A stretch of DNA of 64,000 nucleotides from Lysinibacillus sp. FSL W8-0992 (GCF_038008685.1 NZ_JBBOZQ010000001.1:3658001-3722000); one strand, 5' to 3'. Positions 46,064 to 54,940 are shown, numbered from the stretch's first letter. Notes: a model not told the origin generated them from the letters alone. Translations and numbers: made by a program.

Positions 46064-46784
46064 ACAACTTTTAGTAACACCCTCAAAATATAATCTTAAA
46101 TGTCCATATACCATGGATGCTCAATATTTAACGATACATAATACAGCGAATGATGCATCAGCAGCAAATGAAATCAATTATATGATTAGTAATAACCATC
46201 AAGTATCCTACCATTTTGCGGTAGACGATCAGGAGGTAATTCAGGGATTGCCTTTAAACCGGAATGGGTGGCATTGTGGAGATGGTAAAGGTCATGGAAA
46301 CATGCAATCAATTGGTATTGAAATTTGTTATTCTAAATCAGGTGGTGAACGTTATGCAAATGCTGAAAAAATAGCTATTCAATTCATAGCACAGCTTTTA
46401 CAAGAACGTGGTTGGAAAATTGACAGAGTAAGAAAGCATCAAGATTGGAGTGGTAAATATTGTCCGCATCGCATTCTTGATGAAGGAAGATGGGCATCAT
46501 TCTTAAATAGAGTTCAAAAAGAACTTGATAAATTGACTAGCGATAAAGGAGGCTTCACCATGTCACAATATGAAGAATTAAAAGCTGACTGTCAAATAAT
46601 ATTTCAACAATTAGTATTCATTAATACTATGTTAGGGCTAGTGGAACGACCTGTTGACAAATCGCATGAAGCAGGATGGACATGGTGTCAAGAACAAGGT
46701 TTATTAAATGGGCAAAACCCACAAAAGCCACTTACAAGAGAGCAATTTTCAACAGTTCTTTATAGATTAAATAATAAAAAATAG
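46047..46784 (+). CDS. N-acetylmuramoyl-L-alanine amidase (endolysin)
   Basis: About 245 aa. Residues 1-155 are an Amidase_2 domain: zinc ligands H31 (TIHNTAN), H131 and C139 (HQDWSGKYCPHRI), 8 apart as in T7 lysozyme. The C-terminal 90 residues (TMSQYEELKA... then WTWCQEQGLLNGQNPQKPLT) resemble an SLH-like or cell-wall-binding tail of prophage amidases. ATG 46047 has GAGATG at a good distance; ATG 46038 is too close to its RBS. It cleaves the amide bond between MurNAc and L-Ala and ends the element. Confidence 0.9.
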   Translation: MTINIKQLLVTPSKYNLKCPYTMDAQYLTIHNTANDASAANEINYMISNNHQVSYHFAVDDQEVIQGLPLNRNGWHCGDGKGHGNMQSIGIEICYSKSGGERYANAEKIAIQFIAQLLQERGWKIDRVRKHQDWSGKYCPHRILDEGRWASFLNRVQKELDKLTSDKGGFTMSQYEELKADCQIIFQQLVFINTMLGLVERPVDKSHEAGWTWCQEQGLLNGQNPQKPLTREQFSTVLYRLNNKK

Positions 46785-46835
46785 TTCTATTTTATTTCCT
46801 CTAACTGCTCGAAATAGAATAATTAGAGTTTTTTT
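46785..46835 (+). terminator. Terminator at the end of the tail locus
   Basis: CTCTAA (46799-46804) pairs with TTAGAG (46823-46828), followed by T7. A second complementary pair, TTCTATTT (46785-46792) and AAATAGAA (46812-46819), interleaves with it, so the two helices together would form a pseudoknot rather than nest. Weak stem but a long T tract. Confidence 0.6.
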
Positions 46836-46925
46836 CACTTCCATAGCTGAACCATGAATAAACCACTGTGCAAACTCAAACCATGTTACAATAGAAAAGA
46901 ATAAAGGCATCGAAGGAGATATTGC

Positions 46926-47306
46926 ATGAAGCTATCCACCGTTTTAAATGTTTGTATTTTCTTATTTTTCACTTTACTATTTGTCAATGATTTTTTCCCT
47001 GCCACGACGCTAGCAGAGCTATTGTCGAAGAAAATTATCCTTGTCATATTAATCGTTCTTGTATGTATACAAATGGTAACTTCAAAAGGTACATATAAAA
47101 AGATATCCAAAAAGGCGTATGCTGGATTAACGCTCTATACAATTGGCCTTTGGATTGTGCTCACATTATTAGGCGGCGAATCAGAAATCGGTTTATCTTA
47201 TAATAGCCCTATTTTCTATCTTATTGTGATAGTACTTGGCTTTGATTTACTCCGTGTTTATCGTCAATGGAAACGTGAAGAAGCAGAAAAAAATAACGTA
47301 AAATAA
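46926..47306 (+). CDS. Small integral membrane protein
   Basis: A 126-aa protein with four hydrophobic helices (about 5-22, 35-52, 63-82, 90-108) and a short basic C-terminus. AAGGAGAT precedes the ATG. The charged loop TSKGTYKKISKK between helices 2 and 3 is distinctive, but I cannot name the family with confidence. First host gene right of the tail locus; convergent with the next gene. Confidence 0.7.
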   Translation: MKLSTVLNVCIFLFFTLLFVNDFFPATTLAELLSKKIILVILIVLVCIQMVTSKGTYKKISKKAYAGLTLYTIGLWIVLTLLGGESEIGLSYNSPIFYLIVIVLGFDLLRVYRQWKREEAEKNNVK

Positions 47307-47354
47307 AAGCATGTCAGCCGATTGGATTTAAAAACCAATTGGCGACATGCTTTT
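47305..47354. terminator. Bidirectional terminator
   Basis: AAAAGCATGTC (47305-47315) pairs with GACATGCTTTT (47344-47354), with further inner pairing GCC/GGC and ATTGG/CCAAT. Serves both converging genes. Confidence 0.9.
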
Positions 47355-47363
47355 ATCTTTCAA

Positions 47364-48098
47364 TTAGGATTCTAATACATTTAATATTGCATCTAGCTCC
47401 TGAACAGCGTGATCTAAGCGTTCCTTCGCCTCGATATTTTGTTGCTTCAACTGACTATACTCTAATAAATTTTTTTCATGCTTTAATTTAATAGAAGATA
47501 AGCGTTCAATACGTGCCTCGACCTTGTCAATTGCTTGCTCACAAACAGCAGTCCATAATTTTTCCGATTGCTGCATTTCTGTCGTGGACGGATTATGTTG
47601 GCGCAAAATGCGTGCGTATACCATTTCGATTTGTTCAATTATCTCTGAATAAAAATGACGCTCTACACGCGTAGTTTGGAACGTTGAATTCTCTACATCT
47701 TTAGCATATGGCGTAATTTGACGTAGTATCTTCCCCGCATTTTCTCCAAAACTATGCGATAAATTCAATACATTCATTAATTGCAATAGTAGGCGAATTT
47801 CTTCAAGATTAATAAGCTGCGAATCGATATTTTCTTTTACCTTTAATGATTCCACATATCGTCGACCGAAATGCTCAATTTCACCATTATGTTGTTCCAC
47901 TAAATGTAAACTCGCATTTTCTTTTAAACTTTTAATATAACGAATCGCATGACTTCGTAGCTCCTCCATCGAAAGCATGTTGTCATTCCCTTGTTGTGGC
48001 TTACCTCGTTGAACATATGCAAATGCATCCACTTTACGTGGCCATGTTGCTTCTTGGTTTTTTTCTGAGACATTGTAGCGTATATAAATTCCGTGCAT
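47364..48098 (-). CDS. Hypothetical coiled-coil protein
   Basis: A 244-aa protein of unknown function. The start ATG 48098 (MHGIYIRYN) is chosen because GGAGG lies eight bases upstream; the frame opens at 48125. Residues 1-60 are a small mixed domain; from about 165 to the end is a coiled coil (KHEKNLLEYSQLKQQNIEAK). No membrane segment or signal peptide. Likely host gene. Confidence 0.65.
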   Translation of the reverse strand: MHGIYIRYNVSEKNQEATWPRKVDAFAYVQRGKPQQGNDNMLSMEELRSHAIRYIKSLKENASLHLVEQHNGEIEHFGRRYVESLKVKENIDSQLINLEEIRLLLQLMNVLNLSHSFGENAGKILRQITPYAKDVENSTFQTTRVERHFYSEIIEQIEMVYARILRQHNPSTTEMQQSEKLWTAVCEQAIDKVEARIERLSSIKLKHEKNLLEYSQLKQQNIEAKERLDHAVQELDAILNVLES

Positions 48099-48207
48099 TT
48101 CATATCCTCCAAGTCCATTAAACAAGTATCTCTAAAGACAATAAATCGAATACCACTTTTTTTCAAGTAATATACTTTTAAGATTCTAAAGTTTTTTTAA
48201 CAAACGT

Positions 48208-48999
48208 TTATTTTGCTGACCTTATTTCTTGAATACTTTTTCCTTCAGTAAATGCATGGATAGATGTTATTTTACCTAATGAATGGAAATTCGCTTTTGT
48301 ATAGACATTAGCGACTTGCTCACTAATAGGCAAAATCCATAAATAATTTAGCCTGTTTATAACAGATTCTTTTTGAATATGTTGTAACAAATAACCAATC
48401 AAACCTTTTCCACGATAGTTTTCTAAAGTAGCTACACTTTCTATTCTTCCTTGTTTACCAGAAACAAATATATTTGCCGTGCAGCAAGCTACCCCGTCCA
48501 TCCTTAATAAATAATAGGTAAAATGCTGTGAACGATAAGTTTTATCGAACGCCTCTTTTATTATAGCAGGTTCACCAAATGTGGATATGCTCATTTCAAC
48601 TGCTAGTGCTTCCTGTACATTATCATTTGTTACACGTTCAATTTGAATTGCTGGATTAACCGGTAATTGAACAGTTACTCCATTCCAGCATTGTACCTCA
48701 TCTGTAAAAGATTCATATTGAAAGCCATGTGCTTGTAATGCCTCGATACAATGATGATTTTCCTCTAAATTGTATAAATACATTCTCGGTATAAGTCCTT
48801 TTGACGTATAAAAACGTTTTAAGTCTGTTAAAAACTTCTCCTCTTGCTCAATCTTTTTCCAAATATGCGCATGATTAGCGTCAAAGTACGTTGGCATTTC
48901 CTTATTGTAAAAGAATACACCTTGTGCACAACGTTCCATCTCACTAAAACTATTGATATAGTCAATGTCTAGTTTTATTATGTGCTCTAGCTTAAGCAT
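48208..48999 (-). CDS. GNAT-family N-acetyltransferase
   Basis: About 263 aa from ATG 48999, with AAGGGGG in front; it overlaps the end of the ABC-F gene by eight bases, so translation is coupled. The catalytic GNAT core is at the C-terminal half: QGRIESVATLENYRGKGLIG is strand 4 and the acetyl-CoA pyrophosphate loop, and YTKANFHSLGKITSIHAF is the final motif. The N-terminal half is a degenerate second GNAT lobe. Coupling to an ABC-F gene suggests a joint resistance or ribosome-related role, but the substrate is unknown. Confidence 0.8.
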   Translation of the reverse strand: MLKLEHIIKLDIDYINSFSEMERCAQGVFFYNKEMPTYFDANHAHIWKKIEQEEKFLTDLKRFYTSKGLIPRMYLYNLEENHHCIEALQAHGFQYESFTDEVQCWNGVTVQLPVNPAIQIERVTNDNVQEALAVEMSISTFGEPAIIKEAFDKTYRSQHFTYYLLRMDGVACCTANIFVSGKQGRIESVATLENYRGKGLIGYLLQHIQKESVINRLNYLWILPISEQVANVYTKANFHSLGKITSIHAFTEGKSIQEIRSAK

Positions 49000-50791
49000 A
49001 GTCCGAACCCCCTTCCAGCCATTTATCATATAGTGCTTCTAGTTGTTGCTCTAGTTTTTGACGTTGTTCCTTAACAAGTGTTGGTTCAGATAATTTAAAC
49101 TCTAGCTTTTCAATTTGTTCATCAATTGGGAGCTCTTTATTACTTTGTACAATTGTCTTTGTAATTTTTTCTACTGCCAGTACTTGGTCTATCGGTAGGT
49201 GCTTTGTCCTCGCCCATTCATAGTCGCCTTCATATACATGAATTGTTTGATGGTCAATCCATGCAATCTTTGTAAAGATCTTTTGTAAAAAGTAACGGTC
49301 ATGCGATACACCGATGATTGTACCTTCAAAAGATTCAAGCGTGTCCTCTAATACTTCTCTTGCCTCAATATCTAAATGATTAGTCGGCTCATCTAAAATG
49401 AGTAAATTAATCTCTTCATGCATCAGCTGTGCTAGACGCAGACGCATCTTTTCACCACCACTTAAGTCCTTCACTTTCTTGAATACGTCATATCCATAAA
49501 ATAAAAATTGTGCAAGCATATGACGCGCCTCTGCCTCTGATACGGATACACTCTCTCGAAAAGCATCAATTAAACGAATGGTCGGATTTTCATGTTCAAA
49601 TTGTTGAGACAAATAGCCAATCGTTACACTATTCCCTACTTTACATGTCCCTTGATTCGGTACAATTTCTCCTAACATCATTTTTAATAATGTAGATTTC
49701 CCACTACCGTTATTGCCCACAATCGCCAACCGTTCTCCGAAATAGATCGATAAATGACTATCCTGCAATAATGGCTTATCAAAAGCATGACTTACCGCTT
49801 TCATTTGTACGACTTCCTTGCCACTTCGTTCCGCCATCGTTAATGCTAAATTCATTTTCTTTTTCGTGATAGGCTTTTTGACACGCGCTATCCGGTTTAA
49901 TGCCTTTTCCATACTTTTAGCACGGCGATACAATGCAGCATTCGGTGGATTCGCTTCATTTGCCCACTGTCTTAAACGCTTAATTGCTTCTTGCATTTTT
50001 TTTATTTTCTTTTGTTGTTCTTCATATTCAGCAAACTGCTGTTCAACTTTCGCTTCTTTTTGCGCAATAAAATCGTCATAATTCCCCTTGTACGTAAACG
50101 CCTCTCCATCCTCAATTTCGATGATTTTTTGTGCCATTTGATTCATAAATTGACGATCGTGCGATACGGCAATGACAATGCCAGAAAAATTACGAGTATA
50201 GTTTTCGAGCCATTCAATTGCTTGCATATCTAAATGATTTGTTGGTTCATCTAATAGTAAAATAGACGGGTTACTTAGCAAAATTTGACCAAGCATGACC
50301 TTTGTTTTTTCACCGCCACTTATACTGGCAAATGGCAATGGGAGTAATGACGTAATACCAAGTCCATTTGCAATGGTCGCTAGTTGAGCATCAATTTCAT
50401 AGCCCCCTTGCAACATAAATTGTTCTTGGACATGACCATATTGTTGTAATACTTTGTCTGAAACGTTCGCTTGCATTTCCTGTTCCAGCGTAGTCATTTT
50501 TGCTTTTAGCGCATAGATTTCAGCAAATGCTTGCTCCAGCACTTCTTTTACTGTAAGCAAAGGGTAGCTAGGAATTTGATGTAGATAGCCAATTGTTGTT
50601 CCTTTACTTTTAATAATACGACCACTATCAGGTACATCTATACCTGCTAGTAATTGTAGTAAAGTCGTTTTACCACTGCCATTTACACCTACAATAGCTA
50701 CATGTTCCCCTTTATTGACTTCCAGTTGAAGCCCTTCAAATAATATATTTCCACCTATTACCTTTTGAATTTGTTCAGCCTTAATTTGCAT
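48992..50791 (-). CDS. ABC-F family ATPase, probable ribosomal protection protein
   Basis: A 599-aa soluble protein with two ABC domains and no membrane segments. Walker A: GVNGSGKTT and GNNGSGKST. Signatures: ISGGEKTKVML and LSGGEKMRLRL, each followed by LDEPTNHLD. The linker between the domains (about residues 240-310, YEEQQKKIKKMQEAIKRLRQ) is the arm that reaches into the ribosomal E/P site. ATG 50791 is chosen for GGAGG at ideal distance. A leader ORF and a terminator precede it, as with antibiotic-responsive ABC-F genes (vmlR, lmo0919 type). A housekeeping ABC-F is the alternative. Confidence 0.88.
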   Translation of the reverse strand: MQIKAEQIQKVIGGNILFEGLQLEVNKGEHVAIVGVNGSGKTTLLQLLAGIDVPDSGRIIKSKGTTIGYLHQIPSYPLLTVKEVLEQAFAEIYALKAKMTTLEQEMQANVSDKVLQQYGHVQEQFMLQGGYEIDAQLATIANGLGITSLLPLPFASISGGEKTKVMLGQILLSNPSILLLDEPTNHLDMQAIEWLENYTRNFSGIVIAVSHDRQFMNQMAQKIIEIEDGEAFTYKGNYDDFIAQKEAKVEQQFAEYEEQQKKIKKMQEAIKRLRQWANEANPPNAALYRRAKSMEKALNRIARVKKPITKKKMNLALTMAERSGKEVVQMKAVSHAFDKPLLQDSHLSIYFGERLAIVGNNGSGKSTLLKMMLGEIVPNQGTCKVGNSVTIGYLSQQFEHENPTIRLIDAFRESVSVSEAEARHMLAQFLFYGYDVFKKVKDLSGGEKMRLRLAQLMHEEINLLILDEPTNHLDIEAREVLEDTLESFEGTIIGVSHDRYFLQKIFTKIAWIDHQTIHVYEGDYEWARTKHLPIDQVLAVEKITKTIVQSNKELPIDEQIEKLEFKLSEPTLVKEQRQKLEQQLEALYDKWLEGGSDYA

Positions 50792-50830
50792 TGTTTTTCC
50801 TCCATAAAACGTGCGAAAAAACATCTTTAG

Positions 50831-50868
50831 ACAACAAAAAAGACTGCTCGATTAACAAGCAGTCTTTT
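50831..50868 (-). terminator. Attenuator-type terminator in the ABC-F leader
   Basis: On the minus strand AAAAGACTGCT pairs with AGCAGTCTTTT (11 pairs; 50858-50868 with 50838-50848) and is followed by T5. It lies between the leader ORF stop (50895) and the ABC-F start (50791), so it must be read through for ABC-F to be made. Confidence 0.85.
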
Positions 50869-50894
50869 CCTTTTTTATTTGTGAAAAAGAATGG

Positions 50895-51035
50895 CTAATC
50901 CGCTACGTGTAGTATTTGATTTTGCTTAAAAATAGACAGACCTATCCCGTTGTTAGCAAAATCGAAAGTTAGAACACGTGCAAAATACATAGCGGTATCC
51001 ACTTTTACACTTGTTCTCGTAGCGTTTTGATTCAT
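50895..51035 (-). CDS. ABC-F leader peptide ORF
   Basis: A 46-codon ORF too short for usual gene calling, with a near-perfect RBS (GGAGGTG, eight bases before ATG 51035). The peptide begins MNQNATRTSVKVDTAMYFAR and contains RVLTFDF and GLSIFKQNQ. It ends 27 bases before the attenuator stem. Translation stalling by a ribosome-targeting drug would be the trigger in such leaders. I do not match it to a known leader peptide. Confidence 0.65.
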   Translation of the reverse strand: MNQNATRTSVKVDTAMYFARVLTFDFANNGIGLSIFKQNQILHVAD

Positions 51036-51067
51036 CCTTTTTCACCTCCGTTCTTATAATTAGTGTT

Positions 51068-51096
51068 ATCATACCATATTACATAGAAATTGGGAA
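51068..51096 (-). promoter_or_regulatory. Putative promoter of leader-ABC-F-GNAT operon
   Basis: On the minus strand TTCCCA (51091-51096), 17-base spacer, TATGAT (51068-51073), 32 bases upstream of the leader ATG. The -10 is good, the -35 matches four of six positions. Confidence 0.5.
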
Positions 51097-51118
51097 TGTA
51101 TATTTTATATGGATTACT

Positions 51119-51366
51119 CGAAGTAGTAAGGCGATACTTCGAAAGGATTTCTTGCAATTCATTCAAATAGGAAAATAGAATGCAAAAAATGTCTTTCACA
51201 TCAACCCTTTTAGTACAATATTCTCAAAAAACACAGCCTAAAATTCACTAATTATATTTAATTTAGAAATATACAAAAAGCTTAAGTAATTATATACTAG
51301 TAAAAATAGAAATGTTTTCCTTAAACGAATGCAAAAACAGCAAGTATTTTAGCAATAACTTGCTGT
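51119..51366. other. Intergenic hairpins between leader ORF and chemoreceptor gene
   Basis: CGAAGTA (51119-51125) faces TACTTCG (51135-51141), and ACAGCAAGT (51337-51345) faces ACTTGCTGT (51358-51366). Neither has a T tract. The second lies in the leader of the chemoreceptor gene and could be an operator or a 5' UTR stem. Nothing else is seen between 51097 and 51398. Confidence 0.4.
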
Positions 51367-51398
51367 CTATTTATGTGGATTAAAATGTGGAGGGATCT

Positions 51399-53093
51399 AT
51401 GAAAAACTTAAGTATGCAAACGAAAATGAGCTTGCTAATTGTGACGATTATTTTATTTGTTTTAATTGCTGTTGGACTTGTAAATATTAGTGAAATGAAA
51501 ACGACCCTTGAATCAGAAAATAATACACGCCTTAGCCAAATCTATGATCTAAGTGTCTATAATTTGGAGCAAACATTGCCAGGTGAATGGCATTTGGAAA
51601 ATGGTGAACTTTACAAAGGAGACGCAAAAATAGCGAACGAAACTGCATTAATTGATAAATTAGGAGAGTTATCCGAAGCAGCTATTACAATTTTTGCTAA
51701 TGATACACGCGTTAATACAAATGTTATGGTAGATGGACAGCGTGCAATTGGCACAACTGCCGATCCGAAAGTAACAGAAGCCGTTATTACTCAAGGAAAC
51801 ATATATAGTGGAACAGCTAATGTAGTTGGTAAACCTTACTTCACTCAATATGGACCGATAAAAAATGCTAATGGAGAAACAATTGGTATGATTTTTGCCG
51901 GTGTTCCCTCCTCTGAAATTAGTTCGGTAGCACAAAAAATGATGCTCAAAATGGGGGTAGTAGCCTTCATAGCTGCAATTATTGCTGTAATTGCAGGTAC
52001 ATTACTTGTGCGTAATATTGTAAAACCTTTAAAACGTTTAAATACCCAGCTTGAAACAATTTCTGCTGGAGAAGGCGATTTAACACAACAACTCGTTGTC
52101 AACACAAAAGATGAAATTGGAGATCTTGCCAAATCGTTCAATGCCATGCTCGAAACACTTCGTAAAATGATGCATCAAGTAGATGAAACAGCCAATCAAG
52201 TATCTGCTTCATCCGCTGAGCTATCTGCAACGGCAGGCTCCACAACGAGAACAACTGAACAATTAACAGCGAATATGCAAGAATTAGCAAGTGGTGCAAG
52301 TACGCAAAAACAAAGTGCTAATGAAAACGCCGAAGCCATGTATGATATTGCTGGCGGTATTCAACATGTAACGGAAACAAATATGGAAGTATCATCACAT
52401 GCTACAGAAGCTTTTGATACGGCGAAACATGGTGAGAAAACAGCACAGGCCATGCAAGCGCAGATGCAGGCTATGACAGAAGCAGTTTTAGAAAGTGCCA
52501 AGTCAATCGTTGCACTTGATGCTCATGCTAATACAATCGGAAATATTGTCGAGGTCATTCATGCAATAGCTGACCAAACAAACTTACTTGCTTTAAATGC
52601 ATCCATTGAGGCAGCACGTGCAGGAGAACATGGTAAGGGCTTTGCAGTCGTTGCAGAGGAAGTTCGTAAATTAGCTGAACAATCTAAAACATCTGCTGCT
52701 CAAATTACCGAGACCATTCATACGATGCAGCAGCTTGCACAAGAAGCGAGTGCGCATATGGAACAAAGTGAAAAAGAAGCCGCTTCAAGTGTAGAAATTG
52801 TTCGTACAACAAATCTTGCATTTGAAAACATTACAACAAAAGTGGCTGTTGTCACAAATAAAATTCAAGAAGTTTCAGGGATTGCTGAAGAGTTATATGC
52901 TCGTATTGAACAGGCCAATGCATCTACTCAAATTATGGCTGAAATAGCCGTCGATGCACGAGAGCAGTCAAAAGTCGTTTCACAGATTGCTGAAACAAAC
53001 CTCTATTCGATGGAGGATATTAACGATGCAGCAACTACCCTTACAAAAAACGCAGAAACCCTGCAAAATTTAATTCATCAGTTTAAATATTAA
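51399..53093 (+). CDS. Methyl-accepting chemotaxis protein with single Cache domain
   Basis: A 564-aa receptor from ATG 51399 (GGAGGG upstream; a GTG at 51387 is part of the RBS region). Membrane helix at about 10-30, an extracellular sCache domain at about 32-180 ([40 protein letters not shown]), second helix about 183-205, HAMP about 206-258 ([20 protein letters not shown]), then a signalling coiled coil with tip [20 protein letters not shown]. The Cache type suggests a small organic ligand. Stand-alone gene. Confidence 0.93.
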   Translation: MKNLSMQTKMSLLIVTIILFVLIAVGLVNISEMKTTLESENNTRLSQIYDLSVYNLEQTLPGEWHLENGELYKGDAKIANETALIDKLGELSEAAITIFANDTRVNTNVMVDGQRAIGTTADPKVTEAVITQGNIYSGTANVVGKPYFTQYGPIKNANGETIGMIFAGVPSSEISSVAQKMMLKMGVVAFIAAIIAVIAGTLLVRNIVKPLKRLNTQLETISAGEGDLTQQLVVNTKDEIGDLAKSFNAMLETLRKMMHQVDETANQVSASSAELSATAGSTTRTTEQLTANMQELASGASTQKQSANENAEAMYDIAGGIQHVTETNMEVSSHATEAFDTAKHGEKTAQAMQAQMQAMTEAVLESAKSIVALDAHANTIGNIVEVIHAIADQTNLLALNASIEAARAGEHGKGFAVVAEEVRKLAEQSKTSAAQITETIHTMQQLAQEASAHMEQSEKEAASSVEIVRTTNLAFENITTKVAVVTNKIQEVSGIAEELYARIEQANASTQIMAEIAVDAREQSKVVSQIAETNLYSMEDINDAATTLTKNAETLQNLIHQFKY

Positions 53094-53099
53094 TAACTC

Positions 53100-53138
53100 A
53101 AGATTGCTCATCGATAAACCTTATGAGCAATCTTTTTT
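53100..53138 (+). terminator. Terminator after the chemoreceptor gene
   Basis: AAGATTGCTCAT (53100-53111) pairs perfectly with ATGAGCAATCTT (53123-53134), followed by T6. It lies between converging genes and may also serve the minus strand. Confidence 0.9.
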
Positions 53139-54165
53139 ACGTGTTCGCTTTTTTCACAAATACTTTCACTAACGGTACAAGGAATATGGACACAATCAAC
53201 ACACGGAATAGCTGAAATGCAGTCACAATGGTCACATTTGCATGAACAGATGCAGCGATAATCCCCATTTGGTCTAGCCCACCCGGTACGATACTCAAAA
53301 AACCTGTGCGAAAATCAAGCCCGTACAAGTTTTTCATAACAAATGATAAAGCATATGCAGAACCTATAAAAAGACCCGCTGAAATAAATGCGTAAAAAAC
53401 ATGCTTCTTTGATAAATGTAAATCCTCTTTTCTCAGTAGCAGGCCGATATAAATACCAATAACGAGCTGTGCAATATGAAGAAACGATAATGGCATTTTG
53501 GGCACTTCAAGACCAGCTATATTCAAGCCCATTAATAAAAATACTGGACCTAACATATAGCCTGTTGGAATTCTCACCTTTTGGGCAAGCCACCCTGCCA
53601 TTCCACAAATAAGGAGTAAAATGAATAATCGCAATGAAAGACTTCCATCAACAGTGACGATATTTTCGCCTATGCCTGTCACCATTAATGGTACAAAGCC
53701 AACAATTAATAGTACTCGCAACACCTGATAAAACGTAATCACAGCCATATTCATATTCCCTTGCTCCTCAGCAAAGGCAACAATTTGTGTCATTCCTCCA
53801 GGGACGCAACATGTTAGCGCGGTCGGAAAATCTAACTCAGTACGTTTTGCTACTATAAAACTAATAACAAAAAATAACAGGATAAAAATCAAGTTCAGTA
53901 CAATGATACTGCCTAAAAACTGTTGAATATCTTGTACCGCTTCTTTAGTAAAGGCAAAGCCAATGGAATATCCCGCTACGATTAAACCAATATTTCGAAA
54001 ATATTTATGCCATTGTAATTGTACTTTTGTAAATAACTGTACACAAAGTACAGCGGCTATTGCCCCAAGCAACCACGGCATCGGAATATGTAAAAATTGA
54101 AATAACAGCGCTCCTAACAACCCAATACATAATGTTAAGAACATCTGTTTATAAAATGTATACAT
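53137..54165 (-). CDS. AbrB-family membrane protein (PF05145 type)
   Basis: About 342 aa, ten or so membrane helices in two similar halves: LLGALLFQFLHIPMPWLLGA and PTGYMLGPVFLLMGLNIAGL, with FPTALTCCVPGGMTQIVAFA and FLSIVPGGLDQMGIIAASVH as the two matching PGG motifs. The family is often misnamed ammonia monooxygenase or AbrB regulator; it is a putative transporter of unknown substrate. ATG 54165 is preferred over the TTG at 54174, as GGGG is spaced for it. Confidence 0.85.
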   Translation of the reverse strand: MYTFYKQMFLTLCIGLLGALLFQFLHIPMPWLLGAIAAVLCVQLFTKVQLQWHKYFRNIGLIVAGYSIGFAFTKEAVQDIQQFLGSIIVLNLIFILLFFVISFIVAKRTELDFPTALTCCVPGGMTQIVAFAEEQGNMNMAVITFYQVLRVLLIVGFVPLMVTGIGENIVTVDGSLSLRLFILLLICGMAGWLAQKVRIPTGYMLGPVFLLMGLNIAGLEVPKMPLSFLHIAQLVIGIYIGLLLRKEDLHLSKKHVFYAFISAGLFIGSAYALSFVMKNLYGLDFRTGFLSIVPGGLDQMGIIAASVHANVTIVTAFQLFRVLIVSIFLVPLVKVFVKKANT

Positions 54166-54245
54166 TGCTAGCAACCCCTCAAGAATGATAGTTCTATTAT
54201 GACCGCAACCTAGTCAATTTGCTACTCCTCCAAACTTCTTAAAGA

Positions 54246-54258
54246 AAGTGCCTGCCAC
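54246..54258 (-). repeat. Copy of the GTGACTGGCACTT-type short repeat
   Basis: On the minus strand GTGGCAGGCACTT, preceded by AATTGTTTTA. It resembles the three GTGACTGGCACTT copies at 58.4-58.6 kb, which have AATTGTTT upstream as well. Otherwise the 324-base interval 54166-54489 holds only the palindrome at 54460 and, presumably, the promoter of the LytTR operon. Confidence 0.5.
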
Positions 54259-54459
54259 TAAAACAATTATGAATTTTCAGATATTTACAGTCCTGCGTCT
54301 ACACGCAGTGGACATTAACAGCAGTTATTGAATAAAACCTACCTGTTAATCATTAATTTTTACCACTTATTAAACAATTTATCTTATCTAAAAATTTCTA
54401 TGCTACATTAATATTAACCTGATTCAGTAAATAAATGCCTTTCCTTTTATAGGAGATGA

Positions 54460-54475
54460 GGTAATACGTATTACC
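54460..54475. promoter_or_regulatory. Perfect 16-bp palindrome upstream of the LytTR gene
   Basis: GGTAATACGTATTACC is fully self-complementary and ends 14 bases before the ATG, next to the RBS (GAGGAGG). Candidate operator for the operon. LytTR proteins usually bind direct repeats, so another regulator is possible. Confidence 0.5.
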
Positions 54476-54489
54476 AGAGGAGGCCTCCA

Positions 54490-54939
54490 ATGAAAATTCA
54501 TTTAATGATTAATAGCGCGCTAGAAGAAACCGAGATCCACATACATGCAAAGGAGTATAACGAGCACATCGAAAAATTGATGAAGCAATTGCAAGCAGCC
54601 CAAACGACCATGCTCGATGGTTATTTGCAGCAAGAAATTCATTTAATAAAAATTACAGATATTTATTCAATTTATGCTGAAGGCGCTAAAGTCTTTTTAC
54701 AGACAGAGGAGCAAGAATTTGAATCAAAACGCAAATTATATGAGCTCGAAGCGCAATTAGCGAAAGATTTTGCACGAGTGAGTAAATCCACCCTCGTTAA
54801 CATTAATAAAATTGCTTCTATTCAGATGGGCAAAATTGGCGCAACAGAATTATTGCTAGATAATGATGTGTCCATTCATGTCAGCCGGAAGTATTTAAAA
54901 GAATTAAAACGCCAATTAGGTATTGGGAGGGATTCATAA
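54490..54939 (+). CDS. LytTR DNA-binding domain regulator
   Basis: A 149-aa protein without receiver domain. Residues about 1-45 form a helical N-terminus; about 48-147 are the LytTR domain (IHLIKITDIYSIYAEGAKVF, FARVSKSTLVNINKI, SIHVSRKYLKELKRQLG). Stand-alone LytTR proteins paired with a membrane inhibitor are known from Bacillota; the next gene encodes such a DUF3021 partner. It probably controls its own operon, which includes an ABC-2 exporter. Confidence 0.9.
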   Translation: MKIHLMINSALEETEIHIHAKEYNEHIEKLMKQLQAAQTTMLDGYLQQEIHLIKITDIYSIYAEGAKVFLQTEEQEFESKRKLYELEAQLAKDFARVSKSTLVNINKIASIQMGKIGATELLLDNDVSIHVSRKYLKELKRQLGIGRDS

Positions 54940-54940
54940 T

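Larger units (their letters stand above)
11006..46784. mobile_element. Headless siphovirus-type tail locus (candidate F-type tailocin or prophage remnant)
   Basis: The block between the nfeD-floT operon and the host gene at 46926 contains a LexA-controlled operon, an MrpR-like repressor module, a late regulator, about 20 tail, baseplate and receptor-binding genes, and a lysis cassette. I find no terminase, portal, head protease, capsid, head-tail connector of known type, DNA replication gene or active integrase, and no obvious direct repeats at the ends. Boundaries are set by the first and last phage-like genes and are approximate. Listeria monocins show that siphovirus-tail bacteriocins exist; this one would be a different lineage. 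A decayed prophage is the alternative, although I see no broken gene inside. Confidence 0.75.
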
